From assembly GCA_007695035.1 (NCBI GenBank), contig REEO01000041.1, positions 23,178 through 87,177 of the forward strand: DNA of 64,000 nucleotides, written 5' to 3'. The notes below the pieces were generated by a model. That model saw only the letters and a program-made list of their open reading frames with translations, made no database searches and was not told the DNA's origin. This DNA is from Saprospirales bacterium. Lineage in GTDB: Bacteria > Bacteroidota > Bacteroidia > Chitinophagales > Saprospiraceae. Position numbers and translations under genes: made by a program. Numbering within the stretch: the first letter of the stretch is position 1; each line of letters begins with the position of its first letter. Of this stretch, positions 9,113 through 17,420 are shown one piece after another.

Positions 9113-9607
9113 ATGAGAATCAATGCCATGGTAGCTACAGATAAGAACAATGTCATCGGAAAGGACAATCAAATCCCCTGGTACCTGCCCGCTGACCTGA
9201 AGTACTTTAAGAGACAAACCCTCAATCACCACATTTTTATGGGTAGAAAGAGCTTTCTATCCATCGGTAAGCCCCTTCCTCAAAGGGTGAATATGGTGCT
9301 GACCAGGGACCCCTTTTTCTCCGCCAATGGAGCAGTAGTGGTACACTCGGTAGATGAAGCGCTCGATATCGCGCGAAAAGCCGGGGAAGACGAGTTTTTT
9401 ATAATCGGAGGTGGGGAAATATACAACCTTTGCCTGCCCATCACCGAACGCGTGTTCAGAACCCTGGTTATGACGGAAGTCGATGGGGATACCTTTTTTC
9501 CGGACCTCCCGGCCGAAGAGTGGAAGCTGACAAGCGAAGAAGAGGGAGAAGTCGATGAGCGGAACATAATTCCCTTTGTATTTCAGATTTTTGAGAGGAG
9601 AAAGTGA
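9113..9607 (+). CDS. folA: Dihydrofolate reductase
   Basis: 164 residues from ATG 9113, a normal length for the family. Motifs: AMVATDKNNVIGKDNQIPWYLPADLKYF split over the folate and NADPH sites (W-Y-L-P, catalytic acidic residue in PADLK), FMGRKSFLSIGKPLP, and FFIIGGGEIYNLCLP. It reduces dihydrofolate to tetrahydrofolate with NADPH in the cytoplasm. It stands alone here, without thyA, but lies close behind mrdA. Confidence 0.96.
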   Translation: MRINAMVATDKNNVIGKDNQIPWYLPADLKYFKRQTLNHHIFMGRKSFLSIGKPLPQRVNMVLTRDPFFSANGAVVVHSVDEALDIARKAGEDEFFIIGGGEIYNLCLPITERVFRTLVMTEVDGDTFFPDLPAEEWKLTSEEEGEVDERNIIPFVFQIFERRK

Positions 9608-9662
9608 CTTCACTGATGGTTCTGCATTCCGGCCATGACCCATTTTATTCTCTCATTGTTAC

Positions 9663-10121
9663 ATGTCTATGAAGCACGAAGAAAAAAACATTCTTCTTTA
9701 CGACGGTTACTGTCTAATGTGCAGCCGGCTGGTGCAGTGGGTAATGCGCAATGACAAAGACGGGAAGATTTATTTCGCTGCCCTCCAGGATGATTCCATC
9801 CGCCCTCTTATGGAGCTGGCGCCAGACCATATTCGCCGGGCCGACAGTGTGATATTGTATTCGAAAGGCAGTTTCTCTTACCGCTCCACTGCCGTTCTCA
9901 GACTGTATAAACTGCTCGGTTTCCCGTGGAACCTGGCCATGGTTTTTTGGGTGGTGCCCCGGCCTTTACGTGACGCTGTTTATAAGTTGATCGCTCGTTA
10001 CCGGCTCCGGTGGTTTGGCAGAAACGACAGTTGCTATTTGGTACCGGAGGGGAAGAGGTCCCGCTTTTTGACCGATCCGGGAAATCGGTATGGTATTAGT
10101 GGGGAGTCCGGCAGTCAATGA
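9663..10121 (+). CDS. DCC family (DUF393) thiol-disulfide oxidoreductase-like protein
   Basis: 152 residues (ATG 9663, or 9669). It has the family signature DGYCLMCSRLVQW, that is D-G-x-C-x-x-C with a thioredoxin-like CxxC, then FAALQ, a YSKGSFSYRSTAVLRLY segment and a C-terminal R-Y-R...FGR. The biochemical substrate of this family is not settled. It is cytoplasmic, without a signal peptide. It follows folA after 55 bp and may share its transcript. Confidence 0.88.
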   Translation: MSMKHEEKNILLYDGYCLMCSRLVQWVMRNDKDGKIYFAALQDDSIRPLMELAPDHIRRADSVILYSKGSFSYRSTAVLRLYKLLGFPWNLAMVFWVVPRPLRDAVYKLIARYRLRWFGRNDSCYLVPEGKRSRFLTDPGNRYGISGESGSQ

Positions 10122-10297
10122 GTGTATTGGTTTTTTGAAAACTTCCGCTATTTTACAGCACGATAATTGAAGGCCCCTTGTTTAGGTCAGGGAATATGTT
10201 GGTATCATTCACAGAAACTATACAGAATCCAATTTTCAATGAACTTTATTATCTTCTAAACTCACAACAGCCACCCTTTTAAATCAGTTATACTCTC

Positions 10298-13200
10298 ATG
10301 TTGATTCGGATTGGAATACTGGCCTGCTTTCTCTGCATCTCTGCCACCCTGTTCTCCCAGGGAAGGATAGCGGATGAGGAGTTTGGTAAAAACAGGGTGC
10401 AGTACCACGATGACTTCAGTAACTGGTGGCGCTATGAGGCAGACAATGTCATCGTATTCTGGTATGGCAAAGCGCGGAATATTGCCGAAGGTGCCTTTCA
10501 GATTGCAGAATACGACTACCCGGAAATTCAAGCCGCACTCCAGCACCGGATCAATGAGCGAATTGAGGTCATTGTTTACACCGATATTACGGATCTCAAG
10601 CAGAGCAATATTGGTTCGACCGAGCTTTTTGAGGTGCAAACCGGGGAGACAAAAATTGTCGAAAACAAGGTGTTTGTCTATTTTAACGGTAGTCATTCCG
10701 ACCTTCGAAGACAGATCAGGGAGGGACTTGCCCGGGTTTTTATTGATCAAATGGTCTTCGGCTCCAATTTTCAGGAAATGATACAAAGTGCGCTGGCCGT
10801 GGACTTCCCGTTTTGGTTTAAGGAGGGGTTGGTAGCGCATGTGGGAGAAATGTTCAATTACGAAGATGACAGCCGGTTTCGCGATAAGTTTTTAAACCAG
10901 GAGCCGGAGGAAATTGAAGATTTAATAGACTGGGACCCCCGGATTACAGGCAAGGCATTTTGGCACTACCTCACCCTTCACTACGGAAGAGCTACCATTG
11001 CAAATATTCTATACCTGACTCGAATCAACAGGAATTTGGAAAACGGATTCCGGTTTGTGATCGGAAAGTCTTTTGACCAGGTCAAACGCGAGTTTTTTGA
11101 ATATTACCAATCCAATTACGAAGAGGAATCCAAGCGCTTTACCGGAGGCGTCTCTCACAGAGAGGTCCGCGGATTTATCAATCGGCATGATGCCGAGATT
11201 ATCGACATAGCCATCAGTCCCGATGGCAGCCGGGTAGTCTATGTGGAGAATGAAATTGGCCGCAATCGCGTTTTTTTACATGACCTGAATACCGGAGATC
11301 GCTCGTTATTGTTTCGCGAGGGTTTTAGAAACCCCTTTCAGGACCCGGATTACAATTATCCCAATGTCAGATGGCATCCTGATGGAGACAAACTCATGAT
11401 ACTGTACGAGAGGCGGGATGTCATCTACTTCAGGGAGTATGACCTTAGCGCTGACGAGTATCAGGAGCAGGAGATCAACCCCATTTACCAGCGGGTGTAC
11501 AGTATTGACTACTTCGATGAGCGCACTTTGGTGCTGGCTGCTACCACGGATGGATTTTCTGACCTGTATTTATATGACCTTCCCACCAGGCAATCTACCA
11601 GATTAACCCGGGACATTTACGACCACAAATGGGTGGCCGCTTTTGAAAAAGACGGTGAGAGAGGCATACTTTTCTCGTCAAACAGACAGACCACCTCTCT
11701 GGAGAGAAAGAGGCGGGATTCCATATTGCCCTTTGACCCCTTTAACCTGTTTTATTTGGATATATCGGGAGAGGCAGACAGTGCAGTACAGTTGATCGAA
11801 TCAGCTTCCTCGGATGAAACCCTTGTAAGGCATTCCGGTGGAGATCACTTCCACTTTTTGAGCAATTATAATGGAGTGAATAATATTTACCGGAAGGCAT
11901 TGCCGGGTGCCGTGGAAGAGGATGAAAATTACCCGGTGCCAGTGAGTGGCAGGGCCCTTACCAGCATGCCCGCAAACATAAGCACTTTTGACTACCGGAA
12001 TGGCACCCTGATATTCACCAAAATACAAGGGGGTACACCCACACTTTTCCGGGCGGAAAGTCAGGCGGTACAGACCATTTCACCCAATCCGACTATTTTG
12101 CGGACCAAATTACACGGAGATATCAGTATAGAGTTGGAACCGGTTCCTTCTAAACAATTTGATCCCGAAAGAATAAGCGATGGTCAGCGTTTTCAAAGTC
12201 GATTTGAAGATCCAGCACAAATGCCCTTCACCAAGGAGGAGCCCTTCGTCCTTCAGCGAGGTGACCAGCGTCGCATGGTGAGCAAGTCATTGGCATCAGT
12301 GGATAAAGAAGTAAAGCGTTTTAGGTCAGCCCGGGCCATAGCTTCTCGTCTGCACTTCAGGTTTGAGGAGGTATCTACGAGTTTGGACAACAGTCTGCTG
12401 TTTAGCGGTCTGGATGCTTATTCGGGCATACAGGAGGGATTTGACGTGCCACCGGTGGGTATTCTAATACGAACAAGGGCATTTGATATATTTGAGGATT
12501 ACATCTTTGAGGGTGGAGTGAGGATTCCAACTTCTTTCAACGGTTCGGAGTTTTACCTGATTTTCGACGATAACAAAAGGCGGTGGAACAGGCGTTATGC
12601 CGTTTACAGGAGGTCCCGTACAGAGCGGGAGCCCGCCAGGTTTGGCTCATTTGATCAAGAGAAGAACACCACCCATATTTTCCAAAATCGCTGGACTTAC
12701 CCCTTCGATATTTTCCGGTCGGTGCGCTTTACCGGAACCCTGAGACTGGATCGCTTTATTTCTCAATCCACCTCCACTGAGTCACTTGAGCGACCGGATT
12801 TCAATCGTCAGAGCTTTGGATTGAGGGCTGAGTATGTTTTTGACAACACCTACGATGTACTGATCAACATCAAAAACGGAACCAGGTATAAGTTCTATGT
12901 TGAGGGAGTTAATCAATTCAGGGTGCAGTTCTCGCCCTGGGAGTTTGATGCATCCTCGGGCTTTATGACTGTCATAGGATTTGATGCGCGACACTACGAG
13001 AGGATACTAAAGCATTCGATCATTGCCTTGCGCGGTGCTGGAGCCACTTCACTTGGGTCGGAGCGCATACTTTTTTACATGGGCGGGGTGGAAAACTGGT
13101 TCTCACCCGGTTTTAATCAAAACATTCCCATACCACAGGACGAAAAATTTGCCTACCAGGCCATGGCGCTCAATATGCGCGGTTTTGATCAAAACATTCG

Positions 13201-13567
13201 AAACGGTACTTCTTACCTGGTACTCAATACGGAGTTGCGCGTGCCCTTGTTTCACTATTTTTCAAGAACACCACCACGGTCCAATTTACTGAATTCCTTC
13301 CAACTAGTCGGGTTTTTTGACCTCGGCTACACCTGGTATGGATCAGACCCCTTTGACGGCGACAATCCACTCAATTCAGCCACCATCAGCAACCCCGTCA
13401 GCACCATTGAGGTGGAGTATTTCAGAGACCCGGCCGTAATGGGATTTGGATTTGGATTCAGGGCTAAATTGTTCGGATATTTTTTCAGAGTGGATCGCGG
13501 TTGGGGCGTCGAGACCCGCCAAATCCAGGACCCCAAGTGGCACATCAGCATGGGTTTTGACTTTTAA
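10298..13567 (+). CDS. Envelope protein: degenerate peptidase-like region, TolB-type propeller and outer-membrane barrel
   Basis: 1089 residues with a signal peptide (cleaved after about residue 21, TLFSQG). Residues about 50-290 resemble the peptidase-MA/gluzincin fold: WFKEGLVAHVGE is kept, but the expected HExxH reads REGLA, so catalysis is unlikely. Residues about 290-600 hold PD40/TolB-like blades (IAISPDGSRVVYV, VRWHPDGDKLMIL). The last 350 or so residues look like a BamA/surface-antigen barrel and end in a terminal Phe (SMGFDF). It is probably outer-membrane anchored with a periplasmic or surface propeller. Function is unknown. Confidence 0.8.
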   Translation: MLIRIGILACFLCISATLFSQGRIADEEFGKNRVQYHDDFSNWWRYEADNVIVFWYGKARNIAEGAFQIAEYDYPEIQAALQHRINERIEVIVYTDITDLKQSNIGSTELFEVQTGETKIVENKVFVYFNGSHSDLRRQIREGLARVFIDQMVFGSNFQEMIQSALAVDFPFWFKEGLVAHVGEMFNYEDDSRFRDKFLNQEPEEIEDLIDWDPRITGKAFWHYLTLHYGRATIANILYLTRINRNLENGFRFVIGKSFDQVKREFFEYYQSNYEEESKRFTGGVSHREVRGFINRHDAEIIDIAISPDGSRVVYVENEIGRNRVFLHDLNTGDRSLLFREGFRNPFQDPDYNYPNVRWHPDGDKLMILYERRDVIYFREYDLSADEYQEQEINPIYQRVYSIDYFDERTLVLAATTDGFSDLYLYDLPTRQSTRLTRDIYDHKWVAAFEKDGERGILFSSNRQTTSLERKRRDSILPFDPFNLFYLDISGEADSAVQLIESASSDETLVRHSGGDHFHFLSNYNGVNNIYRKALPGAVEEDENYPVPVSGRALTSMPANISTFDYRNGTLIFTKIQGGTPTLFRAESQAVQTISPNPTILRTKLHGDISIELEPVPSKQFDPERISDGQRFQSRFEDPAQMPFTKEEPFVLQRGDQRRMVSKSLASVDKEVKRFRSARAIASRLHFRFEEVSTSLDNSLLFSGLDAYSGIQEGFDVPPVGILIRTRAFDIFEDYIFEGGVRIPTSFNGSEFYLIFDDNKRRWNRRYAVYRRSRTEREPARFGSFDQEKNTTHIFQNRWTYPFDIFRSVRFTGTLRLDRFISQSTSTESLERPDFNRQSFGLRAEYVFDNTYDVLINIKNGTRYKFYVEGVNQFRVQFSPWEFDASSGFMTVIGFDARHYERILKHSIIALRGAGATSLGSERILFYMGGVENWFSPGFNQNIPIPQDEKFAYQAMALNMRGFDQNIRNGTSYLVLNTELRVPLFHYFSRTPPRSNLLNSFQLVGFFDLGYTWYGSDPFDGDNPLNSATISNPVSTIEVEYFRDPAVMGFGFGFRAKLFGYFFRVDRGWGVETRQIQDPKWHISMGFDF

Positions 13568-13733
13568 AATCTTCGATAAGGAATCATTGTCTTGGGGATA
13601 AATCTCACTTCCGGAATTGGACTTTCCGTGTTTTACCCCATCCCCATTTTCTCGATTTTGCGTCCAACAAGTAGAACCAATGCAATTACGATATTTCCTC
13701 AATCACCAAAGCAACCCGTAAATCTCACCTATC

Positions 13734-14369
13734 ATGAAAATAGTATTTTCCATTGTCTTTGTATGTGCAATCATTTTTTGCTCAAAGGCTCCGAATGACC
13801 ACAGTCCTTTGCCCTCCAACGGCGTAATGGCAACCCCTTTAATGGGTCTTGTCAATGACCAGAGCCCATCGATTTACTACAAACGTTACTTGTCACACGA
13901 AACCGCATCCTACTTTAATCTGAAAATAGGCACCGAAACCCTTTCAAGGATTAATTATGAATATTCAACAGGGCTGGAGATGCAGTTTTCAAATTTCAAC
14001 TGGAAGTTGGGATTTGAACGAGGATGGTATCGGGGGAATTCCAGTATTTATATCGGTTTGGAAATCGGACGCACCGTAATCAAAAGAGATGGCGCATATT
14101 TAATGCCGGAGGAAGGGGCATTGTTCGCATCGGGTAAGTATGAGGTCACTAAGAGTTCTACTCTGAAATAGGGAAATTGAGGGTGTTCAGCCTCATGTCA
14201 TTTGTGGGTTTTCGCCACCAGTTAAACCGGCATTTTACTATAGGGGTTAAGGCGGCCTTTGGAATTGGCAGGTTTTGAGTTTAATAGTACCAATCTTAGT
14301 CAGGAACACAAAGGCAGGATTACCGATTTTACACCGGTGAGTTTTATCTCTTTACAGAATCACTTTTAG
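13734..14369 (+). pseudogene. Small envelope/beta-barrel-like protein gene broken by two compensating frameshifts
   Basis: The open part (13734-14171, 145 residues) starts with a signal peptide that may be a lipoprotein signal (AIIFC) and contains alternating aromatic strands. It stops at a TAG at 14169. A shift of one base before 14165 continues plausibly as FYSEIGKLRVFSLMSFVGF up to AAFGIGRF, where a TGA follows a TTTT run (14273-14276). Skipping one T there returns to the first frame and reads EFNSTNL...SLQNHF to a TAG at 14367-14369. The net shift is zero. The restored product would be about 211 residues with a C-terminal Phe, as in outer-membrane barrels. It is a pseudogene, or the sequence has two errors. 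Confidence 0.7.
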
Positions 14370-14424
14370 TAAGTCTGAAAAGGGCTCACCCCCGGAATTT
14401 TGAAAGCTGGGTTTCCAGCCTCCA

Positions 14425-15186
14425 CTAACGGCCTGCAATTTTTATCCTGGAATGTACGATGCTGTAAATGATGCCCAAGACAAAAATGCTGTAAAGCCAG
14501 GAAGCGGGGAAACCCCTGATCGTAAATCCTCCAATGGTGGTTTGCATATCGTGCAGGCCCTCCATAAAAAGAGATATGCCAATAAAGCCAAGGAAAATGA
14601 ACATCACCACAATGAGTTCGGGGTGCTTATGAATAAAGCGGTATATTTTATTGAGGAAAAGGACAATCAGTATTCTGGATATTATCATTCCAATCATTAA
14701 CAGGGTGAAGTCGGTGGAAATGGCGACCACCCCCAACAGGGAATCATAGGAAAAGACAAGGTCAATAACGGCAACCCAAACAATCATGTAGGGCAGTGCC
14801 ATGTCCAGGAGAACCACTTTGTTTTCGTCTTTGATGTCATCCCCTTCAAAATACCGCCTTATTTCTGCGATTGCATGAGCCAATAAATAGATCCCGGCTA
14901 CGAAGAAAATGAGCCCTCGCGTACCAACATCCATTTCAAAGCCAAGTATGTTGATGGAAAAAAGGTAAATGCTGTTGTCGAGAATGGTGAGTGCTGTTCC
15001 GAGAATGGCTGCGCGTAGGCCAATGGAGAGGAGAAATCCAAGGATGATTATTTTGAGACGCGACATGGGGCTGCGCTTTTTAAGCACAGCAAACAAAATT
15101 ATTAGATTGTCCACCCCGAGGACAATTTCCACCAATACAATGGTAATGATGGTTAGCAACACATGACCCTCGGCAATTTCTAGCAT
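14425..15186 (-). CDS. TerC family integral membrane protein
   Basis: 253 residues with about seven membrane segments. The signature EIVLGVDNLIILF and the second acidic repeat VAVIDLVFSYDSLLG are typical of TerC/YkoY-type proteins. Members of this family are linked to metal ion (notably manganese) export and metalation of secreted proteins; which metal applies here cannot be told. Cytoplasmic loops carry the charged stretch EIRRYFEGDDIKDE. No yybP-ykoY type leader is visible upstream. Confidence 0.9.
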   Translation of the reverse strand: MLEIAEGHVLLTIITIVLVEIVLGVDNLIILFAVLKKRSPMSRLKIIILGFLLSIGLRAAILGTALTILDNSIYLFSINILGFEMDVGTRGLIFFVAGIYLLAHAIAEIRRYFEGDDIKDENKVVLLDMALPYMIVWVAVIDLVFSYDSLLGVVAISTDFTLLMIGMIISRILIVLFLNKIYRFIHKHPELIVVMFIFLGFIGISLFMEGLHDMQTTIGGFTIRGFPASWLYSIFVLGIIYSIVHSRIKIAGR

Positions 15187-15235
15187 TTCTGAAGTACAGG
15201 GTGGAAATTATTGGAAAACGCAGCTGCGGATTACA

Positions 15236-15928
15236 TTACTTTTCTACCACTTCTTCCAGTTGCGTATAACCCTGCAGCCTGCCTCGCCTGTTCATAGTTT
15301 CAGATCGGATCATGCCGTAGCGCGGGCTGTAGTACTCAACCGATTGCGACCTGGAGCGAATCACAGCCCTTACCATATTTTCCTGGCTTATTTTATACGC
15401 TTCAAAAGTTCCTGCAGGCGTGGTGATCTCAGATTTTTCATCCACCGTCCTGTCGGTTATCTCCATGTGGATGGTCATAGGAATGGGTGAGGTAATCCGG
15501 GCTTCCATTTGGGCGTCCGGCAATCGGTCTCCCACGGAAATATTATCCGGTATTGAAAGGTGAGTACCACTTATGTCCATTTGCATTCCCTCGCCAAAGG
15601 CATCGCTGAATTCATTCATATGCAAGCCTTCTAAGCCGATGTAGTAGGTGTCTTCTTCACAATAGGCAGTGAAAGAATTGGTCATTAAGATGTCGCCATT
15701 GGGTTCGCGAACGGTGAGGGCAACCTTAGCTTCAATTCGGTCTCCATCTCGCTTTAGTTCCATTACTTTCCACTGATGTCTGCTCTCCAATCTATCCCTT
15801 CTGTCGTAATGAGCATAGGTCATACTTTCAAATTCCTCAAAGGGAAAAAACTGACTGCAAGGGGACTGACTTTTTAGTTCGGTCCCGGCCATTAATAGTG
15901 CAAAAAGTACTACAATTGCTAATCTCAT
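15236..15928 (-). CDS. Secreted TapB/DUF3108-like protein
   Basis: 230 residues from ATG 15928. The longer start at 15982 lies inside a -7 box and is rejected. A signal peptide ends near residue 22 (LKSQS). The mature protein has one beta-rich domain with PAGTFEAYKISQE and a C-terminal strand YYSPRYGMIRSETMNRRGRL. This layout (dense strands, an ITTPAGTF turn, a final self-describing G-Y segment) resembles periplasmic DUF3108/TapB-type proteins of Bacteroidota. Function is unknown. The family assignment is tentative; the secreted location is firmer. Confidence 0.65.
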   Translation of the reverse strand: MRLAIVVLFALLMAGTELKSQSPCSQFFPFEEFESMTYAHYDRRDRLESRHQWKVMELKRDGDRIEAKVALTVREPNGDILMTNSFTAYCEEDTYYIGLEGLHMNEFSDAFGEGMQMDISGTHLSIPDNISVGDRLPDAQMEARITSPIPMTIHMEITDRTVDEKSEITTPAGTFEAYKISQENMVRAVIRSRSQSVEYYSPRYGMIRSETMNRRGRLQGYTQLEEVVEK

Positions 15929-15979
15929 GTTTTTAATGGTTTTAATTACAAGACTCAATAACTTGCCAACGCCTAAGCG

Positions 15980-15987
15980 CAAAGTTA
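15980..15987 (-). promoter_or_regulatory. Promoter -7 box (TAACTTTG)
   Basis: Exact TAnnTTTG match, 51 bp before ATG 15928 of the TapB-like gene. It fixes the start choice because the longer reading frame would begin within it. Confidence 0.5.
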
Positions 15988-16080
15988 AGTTTTTAATACG
16001 GAGTTACAGTGATATTTTTTGGCAGAAAGCAAGGCATCGCGACAGGGAGTAAAATATATGTCTTATACCCCCGGAGCCTC

Positions 16081-16533
16081 TCAGCACCTGTTGCGAAGAT
16101 TTAGATACATTTTTTCCAACACCCGCAGAAAGATCCGGTACTCTTCTGAACTTATGCCATCAAGCGCCCGGTTTGTGATGGAGTTGATGAGTGGCACGAG
16201 TTCGTTTCTCAGTTCTTTTCCGCTGATAGTGAGGTAGATGAGCTTGTTCCTTCGGTCCTTTTCATCGCTTACCCTGACGATGACTTTCATGCGCTCCAGT
16301 TCATCGAGGCTTCTGGTGATTGCGGCCTTATCTTTGATGTTGGTCATTGCCAGCTCCTGCTGTTTCACCCCGTCTCGCGTCCACAAGTCGAGTAATACAC
16401 CAAAGTGTCTTTCATTCAACTCAAGTTTGAGTTTTTTAAGCTCCTTTTTGAATCGAAGCCTCATCAAGCGACCCATCCGGTTGGACAGGAGGCCGAATAT
16501 TTCCCCAGTATTTTTAAGGTGGATAGAACTCAT
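16081..16533 (-). CDS. MarR family transcriptional regulator
   Basis: 150 residues. The winged helix is clear: recognition helix in DKAAITRSLDELERMKVI and the wing VSDEKDRRNKLIYLTISG with the usual D-x-R. Helices at both ends make the dimer interface. It would bind a palindrome near its own or a neighbouring promoter and respond to a small ligand. It lies 46 bp downstream of a lipoprotein gene on the same strand, so they may be co-transcribed. The target is not evident. Confidence 0.93.
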   Translation of the reverse strand: MSSIHLKNTGEIFGLLSNRMGRLMRLRFKKELKKLKLELNERHFGVLLDLWTRDGVKQQELAMTNIKDKAAITRSLDELERMKVIVRVSDEKDRRNKLIYLTISGKELRNELVPLINSITNRALDGISSEEYRIFLRVLEKMYLNLRNRC

Positions 16534-16579
16534 CTTATACCATTCAGTTTAGGTTTTTTGCCAAACTATATTCCTAACC

Positions 16580-17143
16580 TTAGCCTCCTTCTCTAAAAGC
16601 CTCAAATCCCATTTCCAGTACAGCTGTGAAATTCCTCGGTGGAATGGACCTGAAGCGCATGTGCATGACCACGTCAAATTGTTGTCCACCCAGCACCTCC
16701 TTCAAATTTGTAATACTGGGTATAAGTTGGACCCGGTCTATCCTTCTAATCGGAATTTGCAGGGTGTAAGCAGCCTCAAAATTCAGGTCTCTGTTGTCTG
16801 GCTTAAATAAATCAATGACGATTTCATCAATCATGCTCAAGTCTTCATCTCCCAGCAGTGTGGTCAATCTGGCGAAGGAGGTGTTGATTGCTGAGATATC
16901 TTCAAACTCAAGGTTGTTTTGTTCCAGAAAAAAGTCAATGCCTGTCTCCTTGTTTTGAAGTACCAATTGATGAAAATTGAATGTGTTCAGGCCAGCAGGA
17001 ACATTTACTTCAAAAATATACCGCATTTCAAATACCGCTCTGGCACTGTCACTTCTGCATGATAAACCACCTGTAATAACAGCAACGGCTAAAATCCAGA
17101 TCAATAAACGAACTCCGAGACCGGTGGTGGTACTTGATACCAT
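16580..17143 (-). CDS. Lipoprotein of unknown function
   Basis: 187 residues. A hydrophobic segment ending in ITGGLSC (Cys29) is a lipoprotein signal. The mature part is rich in short strands (MRYIFEVNVPAGLNTFNFHQ, AYTLQIPIRR, VVMHMRFRSIPPRNF) and looks like a single beta domain. I do not recognise the family. Gene order suggests an operon with the MarR regulator that follows. Confidence 0.7.
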   Translation of the reverse strand: MVSSTTTGLGVRLLIWILAVAVITGGLSCRSDSARAVFEMRYIFEVNVPAGLNTFNFHQLVLQNKETGIDFFLEQNNLEFEDISAINTSFARLTTLLGDEDLSMIDEIVIDLFKPDNRDLNFEAAYTLQIPIRRIDRVQLIPSITNLKEVLGGQQFDVVMHMRFRSIPPRNFTAVLEMGFEAFREGG

Positions 17144-17420
17144 TATATGATGAATTCAGTTTTTATAGTCTAATATAAGTAAACGGTTGGTTCTGCTGAG
17201 ATGTTGGCGCTCCCACTTACATTGTAATTTGCGAGATGAAAAATACTCTATCATTGCCCGGGACTCATCCCAACCTTCCGGCACATTAATTTAATTCCCA
17301 ACCGCCTCAAAAAGTTCGTTTCTAGCCAGCTAGCCGGAAAATCCATCATTTTTTACCCCGGATAAAAAAAAGGCTGTATATTTCGAGATAATTAATTATC
17401 GACCTTTAAAACGGAGCAAA

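Noticed and set aside
10262..10840. Minus-strand ORF of 192 codons
   Set aside because: It lies wholly antisense to the 1089-residue envelope protein, whose motifs are clear; the product has no recognisable features.
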